Of a DNA stretch of 35,598 bases, positions 6,077-13,958 are shown in pieces. The notes beneath the pieces are model-generated. The model did not search any database and had not been told where the DNA came from. It saw only the letters and a list, made by a program, of their open reading frames with translations. The DNA is from Planctomycetes bacterium GWF2_41_51 (GTDB lineage Bacteria; Planctomycetota; Phycisphaerae; Sedimentisphaerales; UBA12454): the NCBI GenBank assembly GCA_001825665.1, contig MHXZ01000042.1:1-35598 (forward strand), read 5' to 3'. Positions within the stretch are counted from its first letter, which is position 1. Each line of letters begins with the position of its first letter. The translations under genes were made by a program, and so were the position numbers.

Positions 6077-8277
6077 TTTTTCCTTTTTTTGGATTTTTCT
6101 TTCTTTATCTTTTTCCCTTTTATTCGTTCTTTTTTATGTTCACGTTTATGCTCTCGTTTTTCGTTCTCTTGTTCGACAGGCACAACATTTAACTGCCTTG
6201 CGGACATATTTACCGATGCGATTCGAACTGTTATCGGCATACCTATATGATATGTCTTGCCGTTTCTCTGCCCATAAACGCATTGTGCTCGATGGTCATA
6301 AATATAATTATCTTTGCCGATTAAATTGATTGGTATAAGGCCCTCGATGCCGAACTTGTTGCATTGCACAAATATTCCGAAATTCGCCAATCCTGATACA
6401 ACCCCCTCCATTGTCTCACCGAGCCGTTTTTGAAGAAGCTGCAAAATCAAAACCGCCTTAAGATCTTCTTCCGCGTCATCTGCTTTTTCTTCAGTGAAAT
6501 TCAAATGCCTGCCTGTTTCAATAAGCTCTTCGTGCGACGGCACATTATTGAAATCTTCTTTATTGATATACATATCGAAAAGTCTGTGAACAAGCAAATC
6601 CGCGTATCTGCGAATTGGGCTGGTAAAATGACAATAATGCCGTGACGCCAGCGCGTAATGACCGATATTCAGCGGAGAATATTCCGCCTTCGATAGCGAA
6701 CGCAAAATATAAATATTGACGGCATACGCGCGAGGCTTGCCTTTTACAGCATCAAGGATTTTTTGCAAATCGAACCTGTCGGGGTTTCTCGGAGCAGTTA
6801 CGCCGAACATCTTCAGCATCTCACCAAGCTTTTTTACACTCAGAGAATCCGGGTCCGGATGAATTCTCCGCATAAACGGCACCTTAGCGCTGTGAAGCAT
6901 CCTCGCCACCGCTTCGTTCGCCTCGACCATAAACATTTCGATTATCGTATGAGGATAGCTCGCATCAGCAGGATGAGCATCAATTACCTGACCGGCTTTG
7001 TCGAACACCAGATCTGTATCAGGCAAATCAAGGTGAAGCATTCCTTCATATCTTCGACGTGCTTCGATAGTCTTGGCCAGCTTTTCCATATCGCGCAGCA
7101 GAGCGATGACTTCCTGGGGCCGGTCTGTTTTTCCGCCTTTAATAATTTCATCAGCTTCCGTATATGTCAGTCGGGCTTTGGAATGAATAATGCTGTTCGC
7201 GAATTCTTCCCTGAGCACCTTTCCTGAATTATCGTAAGTTATAAATGCCGATTTCGTCAGCCGTTTCTGCGCCGGCTGTAAACTGCAAACGCCGTTGCTC
7301 AAAGTCTCCGGCAGCATCGGCAGTACAAGCCCCGGCAAATAAACGCTGTTGCCTCTTTTCCCCGCCTCGCTATCGAGCGCCAAATCCGGCCTGACAAACG
7401 TACTTACATCGGCGATATGCACACCGAGCGTAAAAGTCCCATCCCGATTTTTATCTATGCTTATTGCGTCATCGAAATCTTTCGCGTCCGGCGGGTCGAT
7501 GGTTACGATTATTTTTTCCGACAAATCGAGCCTTTTGGAATAATCGCCCATTTCAAAATCTCTCGCCGCCCGCCCCGCTTCATCGAGGCATTCGGGTTTG
7601 AATTCCTGCCGAAGTGCAAATCTTCTTATCACCGCGTCTATTTCAGTTTTATATTTGCCGATTTTCCCCAATACCTCGATTAACACTCCGCGTGCGAATT
7701 CGTTCTTCGTCTGAAAACTGATAATTTCGACTACCGCCTTATCGTCAGGCTGCGCGTTCTTCGCAGTTACATCGTCGATTTGAATCAGCTCAGTAAATTT
7801 CCCGTCCGGCAAAAGAAAATAGAAATCCTTCTTTTTTATTATTGTGCCGACGAACCGATTGTTTGCCCTCTGAACTATTTCGATAATCTTCCCGCTGTAC
7901 CGTTCTTCCTTGCCGCGTTTTTCTTCTTTTGTAACCGTAGCGACAACGGTATCGCCTGTCATTGCGTTTTTCTTATAATCTTCCGGTATGAACACATCGC
8001 CGTGCGAATTAGCGTCTCTTGGAGTTACGAACCCAAATCCTTTCGTTGTACCGCGAAACGTACCGTAAATTTTTGCGCCCGGCGGCGGCAGCGATACGAA
8101 ATTTTTCGACCCGATAACCACAAGCCCGTCTTTCCTAAGCTGCTCAAATGCGTCCTGGAAAGTTTCCATATCATCTTTTTTCAGACCCAGGCTTTCCGCA
8201 AGGTCGGCTGCCTTAACAGGCTTGTATTCCCTGTGCCTCAAATGAGTCAGTATTTTCTTTTTAAGTACGTCAACCAT
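6073..8277 (-). CDS. rnr: Ribonuclease R (3'-5' exoribonuclease)
   Basis: 734 residues, close to the usual RNase R length. An N-terminal winged-helix region (about 1-60) leads to a cold-shock block (YGTFRGTTKGFGFVTP, near 72-87), a second cold-shock domain, and the RNB catalytic domain with the hallmark IDPPDAKDFDDAIS, whose aspartates bind the catalytic metal. An S1 domain (GVVSGLANFGIFVQ) follows, then a very lysine-rich tail of about 25 residues, as in other RNase R enzymes. It degrades structured RNA to mononucleotides. GAGGA precedes the ATG by five bases. It is 83 bases downstream of rpsT, across a terminator, so part of its expression is probably read-through or from its own promoter. 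Confidence 0.95.
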   Translation of the reverse strand: MVDVLKKKILTHLRHREYKPVKAADLAESLGLKKDDMETFQDAFEQLRKDGLVVIGSKNFVSLPPPGAKIYGTFRGTTKGFGFVTPRDANSHGDVFIPEDYKKNAMTGDTVVATVTKEEKRGKEERYSGKIIEIVQRANNRFVGTIIKKKDFYFLLPDGKFTELIQIDDVTAKNAQPDDKAVVEIISFQTKNEFARGVLIEVLGKIGKYKTEIDAVIRRFALRQEFKPECLDEAGRAARDFEMGDYSKRLDLSEKIIVTIDPPDAKDFDDAISIDKNRDGTFTLGVHIADVSTFVRPDLALDSEAGKRGNSVYLPGLVLPMLPETLSNGVCSLQPAQKRLTKSAFITYDNSGKVLREEFANSIIHSKARLTYTEADEIIKGGKTDRPQEVIALLRDMEKLAKTIEARRRYEGMLHLDLPDTDLVFDKAGQVIDAHPADASYPHTIIEMFMVEANEAVARMLHSAKVPFMRRIHPDPDSLSVKKLGEMLKMFGVTAPRNPDRFDLQKILDAVKGKPRAYAVNIYILRSLSKAEYSPLNIGHYALASRHYCHFTSPIRRYADLLVHRLFDMYINKEDFNNVPSHEELIETGRHLNFTEEKADDAEEDLKAVLILQLLQKRLGETMEGVVSGLANFGIFVQCNKFGIEGLIPINLIGKDNYIYDHRAQCVYGQRNGKTYHIGMPITVRIASVNMSARQLNVVPVEQENEKREHKREHKKERIKGKKIKKEKSKKRKK

Positions 8278-8292
8278 ATTTCCTCTTTAAAT

Positions 8293-8337
8293 AAAAAAAC
8301 AGCGCTACACCAATTCCGTCACTGGTACAACGCTGTT
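8293..8337 (-). terminator. Terminator-like hairpin between rpsT and rnr
   Basis: aacagcg (8298-8304) pairs with cgctgtt (8331-8337), with an inner accagt-like stem in the loop. On the minus strand the stem is followed by a U run (8293-8299). It would terminate or attenuate rpsT transcripts before rnr. Confidence 0.75.
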
Positions 8338-8360
8338 AGCATTTTTGCTTGGCAATTAAA

Positions 8361-8627
8361 TCAACCTTTGAGTTTATTGATTTTTTTCGCGAGACGCGAT
8401 TTCAATCTTGCCGCTCTGTTTTTATGTATTGTCTTTGCAGCAGCGATTTTATCGAGTTTCTTTACTACGCTTTTATATTGTTCTGCTGACGCTTTTTTAT
8501 CGCCGCTTGTGATTGCTGTATTGACAGCTTTAAGCTCTGTCTTGAGACCTGTTTTTCTTGCGCGGTTAATGGTGCGCCTTTTTGCGTTCTGCCTTACTCT
8601 TTTTTTGGCTGATAATGAATGTGCCAT
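8361..8627 (-). CDS. rpsT: 30S ribosomal protein S20
   Basis: 88 residues, highly basic, beginning MAHSLSAKKRVRQNAKRR and containing TIHKNRAARLKSRLAKKI near the end. Both are diagnostic S20 blocks. S20 binds 16S rRNA early in small-subunit assembly. AGGAG lies six bases before the ATG. It is 43 bases downstream of the TPR gene and is followed by a terminator-like hairpin. Confidence 0.97.
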   Translation of the reverse strand: MAHSLSAKKRVRQNAKRRTINRARKTGLKTELKAVNTAITSGDKKASAEQYKSVVKKLDKIAAAKTIHKNRAARLKSRLAKKINKLKG

Positions 8628-8670
8628 CTTTACTCCTGAAAAAATTGTTTCAATTTATTAACTTTTATTT

Positions 8671-10086
8671 TTACTCACTTTTTCTTAGCCTGTGAACTCT
8701 TGCCTTGACATCCTTGTACGAAAAATCAATCTGGGCTATACGCCTGTACAATTCCAGTGCCGTTTCCATATTGCCCTGCTGTTCGTACGCCCGGGCCAGA
8801 TTATACCGCAATTCCTTTGCGATGTCATTGTCTTTTATTTCATAACTTTCGACCGCCTCTTTAAGGGTATCGACGGCATCATTGAACCACCCCTTCACAA
8901 AAAAGCACAACCCGATTTTGTTCATCGCGTTAATTTTGTTTTTTGGGTCTTTCCTGGCCGCCTGCATAAAAGGAATTGCATCGTCAAACCGCTGATTTCT
9001 CATAAGCCGCAGCCCATATTCGTATTTCAGCCGCAAATCAGTCGGGTAATTTTCCATGCAAAGCCGATAATGCTCAAGTTCCGCCGCAAGCAGCTCTTTG
9101 GTCTTTGGAACAAGCAATTCTTTAATCTCCAGACCCGCCGAGCCGCTCTCAATCTTTTCTTTTATTTGCCTGACCTGCCGCCGAAGCTTCCGCAGTCCCA
9201 TTTCACCGGCTCGTTTTTTATACGTGAAATCCTTCGATTGCCCGTACGCCTTTTCAAGCATCGTTATCGCTTCGTCATCGGCCGCGTCCGTTTGCAAATC
9301 GCCCAGAGCATCGGTCAGTTTGAAAAGATTATGCTGATTTTTGTTCGCTTCGTAAATCTTCCGCGAATCATCCACCGCCTGCTGCCTGACATCGACGCTT
9401 TTTACAATTCCCTGCTGCGCCTGCAATTTTTCCTGCGATTCCCTGTCCTGAATCGAATCCCTGAAATCCCCCTGCTGGTCATACTTGCCCTTTTGCATCG
9501 TAAGCCTGGCAGAAAGATTCTTGTACTCACCCGCAAGTACCCCGTCCTCTGGTTTTAATTTTAATGCATAACCGCAGGCACTGACCGCTTTGGAATATTC
9601 TTCCAGCGTCGAATACGCATCTTTCAAAAGAAACAGCGTCGCAATCGACGGCTTATCAGTTGACCTCTGCGACTCAAAAATCGTGTCCGCAATCCATAGT
9701 GCAGTCTTTTTAAATCCGCCCGCAAGAGCCGCATCAAGCATCTGCTCGGCATAAATCAGATTCTCCGGATCTTTCGCCAGCAAATACTCGGCGTTCAGCA
9801 TATTTTCCATCGGCGTCTTGCCGCGAGAATGCTTCATCTTATCCATCATCGATGGTTTTTTGCCGCCTTTGCCCTGACGAACCAGCGAATTATAACGCAG
9901 CGGTTTGTGCCCATCCTCTACCGCTTCGGGCGCACGCTGTAATCCCTCGATAAACATATCGATTGCGTAATCGAAATTGTCAGTCGAGGCCACCTCTTCG
10001 GCTCTGATGAAAAAAGGTTTGCCCTTGCTAAGCCCTTCAATCTCTTCGCTGGTACTTTTATTATTATTTGTCGCCGGTACTGCCAT
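8671..10086 (-). CDS. Tetratricopeptide-repeat protein
   Basis: 471 residues from the ATG at 10086 (MAVPATNNNKSTSEEIEG); the open frame runs 24 codons further upstream, but that part looks untranslated. The N-terminal third has a helical region with a basic GGKKPSMMDKMKHSRGKTP linker at about residues 74-92. TPR-type helices follow (AIDMFIEGLQRAPEAVE, AVSACGYALKLKPEDG), then a charged coiled segment about 205-330. A clear C-terminal TPR set includes DDAIPFMQAARKDPKN, DAVDTLKEAVESYE and ETALELYRRIAQIDFSYKDV. There is no signal peptide or membrane helix, so it is cytoplasmic. It heads the rpsT-rnr run. TPR proteins act as protein-binding scaffolds; the partner is not evident. Confidence 0.85.
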   Translation of the reverse strand: MAVPATNNNKSTSEEIEGLSKGKPFFIRAEEVASTDNFDYAIDMFIEGLQRAPEAVEDGHKPLRYNSLVRQGKGGKKPSMMDKMKHSRGKTPMENMLNAEYLLAKDPENLIYAEQMLDAALAGGFKKTALWIADTIFESQRSTDKPSIATLFLLKDAYSTLEEYSKAVSACGYALKLKPEDGVLAGEYKNLSARLTMQKGKYDQQGDFRDSIQDRESQEKLQAQQGIVKSVDVRQQAVDDSRKIYEANKNQHNLFKLTDALGDLQTDAADDEAITMLEKAYGQSKDFTYKKRAGEMGLRKLRRQVRQIKEKIESGSAGLEIKELLVPKTKELLAAELEHYRLCMENYPTDLRLKYEYGLRLMRNQRFDDAIPFMQAARKDPKNKINAMNKIGLCFFVKGWFNDAVDTLKEAVESYEIKDNDIAKELRYNLARAYEQQGNMETALELYRRIAQIDFSYKDVKARVHRLRKSE

Positions 10087-10295
10087 ATTTATATATCGTT
10101 CTTTTGTGGTTATGTTCTTTCGATAATTAAAATCGCAAAAATTACTCCATAAACACACCTTCGCGAATTTATTATATTATAACAACTTACGTGCCTTGTC
10201 AATCCCGCACTATTTATACGTCTATAAAACATTTGTATTCTGGTCTGCAAAGGTTATAATCTATCTACAAACTTGATTGCATATTGAGGCCTGAA

Positions 10296-11234
10296 ATGAT
10301 AAACCAAAAAATCATAAAAATTTTGCTGCCTCTTGTCATACTATTTGTCTCAGCTTCTGTTCAGGCAAAAATCATCCTTTATTCAGCCCCATGGTGCGGT
10401 TTTTGTGTCAAAATGGAGGAATATCTTAAATCGAACAATATCAGATTCGTTAAAATAGACATCGATAAAGTCAGATCCGCCAAACAGGAAGTTGTAACAA
10501 AATCCAAACAGGCCGGCATTCCGGTCCTCGATTGGAACGGCGAAATTATAGTAGGTTTCGGCAACACCGAGAAAAAAGAAATAGACCGTCTCGCCGCAGG
10601 CGGTACCCCTATCCAAGGCAGATTCATCCCGAAAATGGTTGTCGAAAGCAATCAGCCTCTCCCGAACATCCCTTCCCTGACGTTAAACGACCGGTTTACA
10701 TCAATAAAAAACATCGCTGAAACTATGAGAATTGCCGCCGCCGACTCTTGTTCCGTAAATATCGTCGAAAAATTCTATTCTGCCCAGATTGCCAAGCTAA
10801 CTTACGAACATTGTTTTACCCCGCTTTTCCAAATCGAATGTAAAAAATTATTAATGCCCGATTCGCCCGATGAACTAATCGTTACCTGCCAGCACCTCGC
10901 CGCCGCAAAATACAGCCAGGCCGTTAAAGAGTTCCGCGATTGTCGTTTAAAAAATGTTCGTGCTTCTGTCGCAGTTCAAAACGCCTTGAAAGCGATCATC
11001 GCTTCCGATGCAGCCGACCCCAATTTTAACCAGCAGGCTGAATATCTGAAAATCTGGTCCTGCGCTGCGATAGATTATGTCTCCGGAAACAGGCTCCAGC
11101 CCGACCCTTCCGCGAACATATCAAGAGATGGCGAAACTGCGCAAACAGCCGCACAACTTCTTGAGAAAATTTCCTGTGAAATGCAAAACCCAAAGCTCCC
11201 CGAAGACCCCAATGCCGTCACCGCTTCAAATTAA
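10296..11234 (+). CDS. Exported glutaredoxin/thioredoxin-like protein with cysteine-rich tail
   Basis: 312 residues. The ATG at 10296 has GAGG six bases upstream, and the frame extended to a TTG at 10284 adds nothing useful. A signal peptide (MINQKIIKILLPLVILFVSA) leads directly into a glutaredoxin domain: IILYSAPWCGFCVKMEEYL, with the C-G-F-C redox pair at Cys34 and Cys37 and GIPVLDW as the cis-proline loop. From about residue 105 the protein has no recognised family; it is helical and holds seven further cysteines (for example DSCSVN, EHCFTP, IECKKL, VTCQHL). A thiol-disulfide role in the periplasm is likely. It converges with a response-regulator gene with an eight-base gap. Confidence 0.75.
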   Translation: MINQKIIKILLPLVILFVSASVQAKIILYSAPWCGFCVKMEEYLKSNNIRFVKIDIDKVRSAKQEVVTKSKQAGIPVLDWNGEIIVGFGNTEKKEIDRLAAGGTPIQGRFIPKMVVESNQPLPNIPSLTLNDRFTSIKNIAETMRIAAADSCSVNIVEKFYSAQIAKLTYEHCFTPLFQIECKKLLMPDSPDELIVTCQHLAAAKYSQAVKEFRDCRLKNVRASVAVQNALKAIIASDAADPNFNQQAEYLKIWSCAAIDYVSGNRLQPDPSANISRDGETAQTAAQLLEKISCEMQNPKLPEDPNAVTASN

Positions 11235-11242
11235 TCTCTCAC

Positions 11243-11794
11243 TTAAGCCGATGCCGGTTGGTTTTTCCAGTCACACATACGCATTTTTCGCGTTGCTATC
11301 AGTTCTTTAAGAAATAAAATATCGGCAGAATTCGGCTCATTGCCGGTAACCCATTGTTCGAAAAACTGCATCAGCATTTCCCGTTCGCCAAAAAGCTCAT
11401 AATACTCCAATGCCTGCCTGATTGTCATTTTAAGTTCTTCCGTATTCCAGGGCTTTGGAATAAACCGGTATATTTCACCTTTATTCACTGCCTGCAGCAG
11501 CATATCTATTTCAGAAAACCCGGACAGCACCATCCTTATTATATGAGGCCTCCGCTCTTTAACCATCTTAAGAAGTTCAAGCCCGCACATCTCCGGCATT
11601 CTCATATCCGTAACCAATACATGAACATCCTGCTCGTTGACAATATTAAGCGCCTCCATACCGCTGACCGCGAAAAGTTTATTATACGGCTCATCCGCCA
11701 AAGCGCGTTTCAGCGATGAAAGAACCTTTTCCTCATCGTCAACAAACAATACCGTTCTGCCGTCCACAAATATCGATTTTTCTTTATCCATCAC
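11243..11794 (-). CDS. Response regulator with single receiver domain and short tail
   Basis: 183 residues. Residues about 14-130 are a CheY-like receiver: the acidic pair in TVLFVDDEEKVL, the phosphoacceptor aspartate in VLVTDMRMPEM, the switch serine in MVLSGFSEID, and the lysine in FIPKPWNTEEL. The PKPW ending is typical of receivers from RpfG/HD-GYP-type regulators. The remaining 50 residues (GEREMLMQFFEQWVTGN...) contain no DNA-binding or enzyme domain. It therefore probably acts by protein contact. No histidine kinase gene is adjacent. The start could be Met1 or Met2. Confidence 0.85.
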   Translation of the reverse strand: MMDKEKSIFVDGRTVLFVDDEEKVLSSLKRALADEPYNKLFAVSGMEALNIVNEQDVHVLVTDMRMPEMCGLELLKMVKERRPHIIRMVLSGFSEIDMLLQAVNKGEIYRFIPKPWNTEELKMTIRQALEYYELFGEREMLMQFFEQWVTGNEPNSADILFLKELIATRKMRMCDWKNQPASA

Positions 11795-11986
11795 TAATCT
11801 CCAATTGCCTCAAGGACCTATAAAATTTGCGGTCTTTCCATCCGTCACATAATTTTCCCTCTCTTTTTTAAAGTATATAATCCATTTGCTTATTCAGCAA
11901 ATTTCTGAATGTTAAAATGGCGTTTTCTCCTGCTTCCCTGATGTCCTGAAAAGTAGATTTTCCCTTATTTCTTTTTTTCCGCTCGC

Positions 11987-12010
11987 TATAATGATGTCGA
12001 TTAATTAGGA
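11987..12010 (+). promoter_or_regulatory. -10 element and ribosome site ahead of yccF
   Basis: TATAAT at 11987-11992 is an exact -10 hexamer 24 bases before the yccF start. AGGA at 12007-12010 is the ribosome binding site, six bases before the ATG. No good -35 hexamer is obvious. Confidence 0.4.
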
Positions 12011-12016
12011 CAGATT

Positions 12017-12466
12017 ATGGCACTTATTTTTAATTTGTTGTGGTTTATTTTGGGCGGCGGATTCTTTGCATGCCTGTTTTGGCTTCTTTGCGGTCTGCTT
12101 TTATGTATAACAGTGATTGGCATTCCCTTCGGCATCGCGGCATTTCGCATCGCAAGTTTCGCAGCCTTCCCGTTCGGCAAAGAGTTGATAGACGCCCGCA
12201 AAATCGGCGAAATAAGAATTCCAACTACCGGTCTGGCGAATTTTCTGTGGATAATCCTCGCGGGTCTTTGGCTCGCGATTGGTCATGTCTTGGCGGCAAT
12301 AGCATTATTTGTTACGATAATTGGAATTCCATTCGCTCTTGCGCATATCAAACTTGCTCAGGTTTCGTTCGCGCCTCTCGGCAAAAGAATCGTCTCAAAA
12401 GATGTTTCAAAAGCCGCAAATCTCCGTGCCGCAAACGACAACCTCGATAAGCGTTTTAAAAAATAG
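12017..12466 (+). CDS. yccF: YccF/DUF307 family membrane protein
   Basis: 149 residues with two copies of the YccF half: ILGGGFFACLFWLLCGLLLC followed by ITVIGIPFGIAAFRIASFAAFPFGK, and in the second half LAAIALFVTIIGIPFALAHIKLAQVSFAPLGK. The repeated 'IGIPFxxAxxKLAxxxxxPFGK' signature is typical. The C-terminus is basic and cytoplasmic. About four membrane segments are expected. The family's role is poorly known. It is divergent from the response regulator and convergent with the LOG gene. Confidence 0.88.
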   Translation: MALIFNLLWFILGGGFFACLFWLLCGLLLCITVIGIPFGIAAFRIASFAAFPFGKELIDARKIGEIRIPTTGLANFLWIILAGLWLAIGHVLAAIALFVTIIGIPFALAHIKLAQVSFAPLGKRIVSKDVSKAANLRAANDNLDKRFKK

Positions 12467-12503
12467 CACTTCTTCTATTTAAGATGAATTAATATATTTG
12501 AGT

Positions 12504-13256
12504 TTATCTTTTCCATCGCTTGTAGCAATTAAAGTCCGGGTGAAAAGCACTATTATGATTTTTTTTCAGGCCGGCCGGTTCCTGGATGCCTCTTTGCTTG
12601 CCGGACTTCTGAAAATCAATAATAATGTCCGCCGCTTCCTGCGGGTCGTCGCAGACTGAAAAAACATTCATATCCTTTTTAGTAACATAACCATGTTTTG
12701 TCATCATTACTTTTTTCATCCAGTTGACAAGACCTGACCAGTAATCACTGTCCATAAGAATTACAGGAAAAACCGCCTGTTTGAAAGTTTGAATCAGAAC
12801 AAGCGCCTCTGAAAATTCATCGAGTGTGCCGAAACCGCCCGGCATGGCAATGAAACCATTAGCATATTTTAAGAACATCACTTTCCTGCAAAAAAAATAT
12901 CTGAAATGCAAATTCAGGTTTTGATATTTGTTCGGCGCCTGTTCGTGCGGCAAATCGATATTGAGGCCGATGCTTTTGCCTCCGACTTTTGCTGCGCCTT
13001 TATTGGCGGCTTCCATAATTCCGCCGCCTCCGCCGCTGATTATCGCAAATCCCGCTTTAGCTAAAATCGTCGCGGTTTTTTCTGTGAGCTTATAATACTT
13101 GTCAGTTTTCTTCGCCACTGCCGAGCCGAAGATTGAAACTGCCGGGCCGATTGTCGCAAGTTCTTCGAAACCTTCGACGAACTCCGCCATTATTCTGAAT
13201 ACCCGCCATGTTTCTTCTGCTGAAACGCCGAATCTTGCTATTTTATCATCGTTCAT
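12504..13256 (-). CDS. LOG-family (TIGR00730) nucleotide-binding protein, cytokinin riboside phosphoribohydrolase-like
   Basis: 250 residues of Rossmann fold. VSIFGSAVAKKTDKYY (near 41) is the first strand and loop; ISGGGGGIMEAANKGA is the glycine-rich phosphate loop; and FIAMPGGFGTLDEFSEAL contains the PGGxGTxxE motif that defines LOG proteins, formerly mislabelled lysine decarboxylases. Some members hydrolyse nucleoside 5'-monophosphates to base and ribose phosphate. It starts 15 bases after nth, the last gene of the ftsH-dsbD-nth run. The exact substrate is not inferable. Confidence 0.88.
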   Translation of the reverse strand: MNDDKIARFGVSAEETWRVFRIMAEFVEGFEELATIGPAVSIFGSAVAKKTDKYYKLTEKTATILAKAGFAIISGGGGGIMEAANKGAAKVGGKSIGLNIDLPHEQAPNKYQNLNLHFRYFFCRKVMFLKYANGFIAMPGGFGTLDEFSEALVLIQTFKQAVFPVILMDSDYWSGLVNWMKKVMMTKHGYVTKKDMNVFSVCDDPQEAADIIIDFQKSGKQRGIQEPAGLKKNHNSAFHPDFNCYKRWKR

Positions 13257-13271
13257 TAATGATTCCTTTTC

Positions 13272-13958
13272 TTACCATAGTTTTGGATTGTTTGCTGCGG
13301 GACAATGTTTTGCGATTGGACATATTTCACATTTCGGTTTTCTCGCCTGGCAAATGCTTCTGCCGTGAAAAACGAGCAGATGGCTGAAATGAGTCCAGTT
13401 TTTTTGAGGCACAATTTCCATCAAATCGAATTCGAGCTTCACCGGGTCACTATTGACAGAAAGCTGTAATCTTCTGCTCAATCTTATTACGTGTGTATCG
13501 CAGACGATACCGGGAATTCCGTAAGCATTGCCGAGCACCACGTTGGCAGTTTTTCTTCCGACACCGTTAAGCGTCAGCAGGTCTTTCATATTATCAGGAA
13601 CCTTGCCGCCGAAATTATCGATTATTTTTTGACATGCGGTTTTTATATTTATTGCTTTGTTCTTATAAAAGCCGGTGCTTTTTATGTCCTGCTCGATCTG
13701 TTCAATTGGAGCCTCGACCCAGTCTTTCGCTGATTTATATTTTTTGAATAAAGTTTTCGTAACGATATTTACGCGTACATCGGTGCATTGCGCCGCCATA
13801 ATCGTCGCGATAAGAAGTTCAAGGGCATTGGTGTGGTCGAGCGAAGTTCGCGCATCGGGATAAGTTTTTTTCAAAATCGGCCAAATCGCCTTGACTCGCT
13901 GCTGAGCGATTGATTTATCGACCTTAAAATTACTTTTTTCATTCTTGTTTTTCGACAT
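13272..13958 (-). CDS. nth: Endonuclease III (DNA glycosylase/AP lyase)
   Basis: 228 residues. The helix-hairpin-helix LLTLNGVGRKTANVVLGNA holds the catalytic lysine, and VCDTHVIRLSRRL holds the catalytic aspartate. The C-terminal iron-sulfur loop is C-x6-C-x2-C-x5-C (CQARKPKCEICPIAKHC), a [4Fe-4S] cluster. It removes oxidised pyrimidines in base-excision repair. Its start overlaps the end of dsbD by about 20 bases, so it is probably coupled. A lysine-rich N-terminal tail of about 15 residues lies within the overlap, leaving the exact start uncertain. Confidence 0.95.
   Translation of the reverse strand: MSKNKNEKSNFKVDKSIAQQRVKAIWPILKKTYPDARTSLDHTNALELLIATIMAAQCTDVRVNIVTKTLFKKYKSAKDWVEAPIEQIEQDIKSTGFYKNKAINIKTACQKIIDNFGGKVPDNMKDLLTLNGVGRKTANVVLGNAYGIPGIVCDTHVIRLSRRLQLSVNSDPVKLEFDLMEIVPQKNWTHFSHLLVFHGRSICQARKPKCEICPIAKHCPAANNPKLW

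Noticed and set aside
7780-9558. Long plus-strand open frames of nearly 290 residues, antisense to rnr, rpsT and the TPR gene
   Set aside because: They are shadows of strong minus-strand genes and show no family-like sequence.
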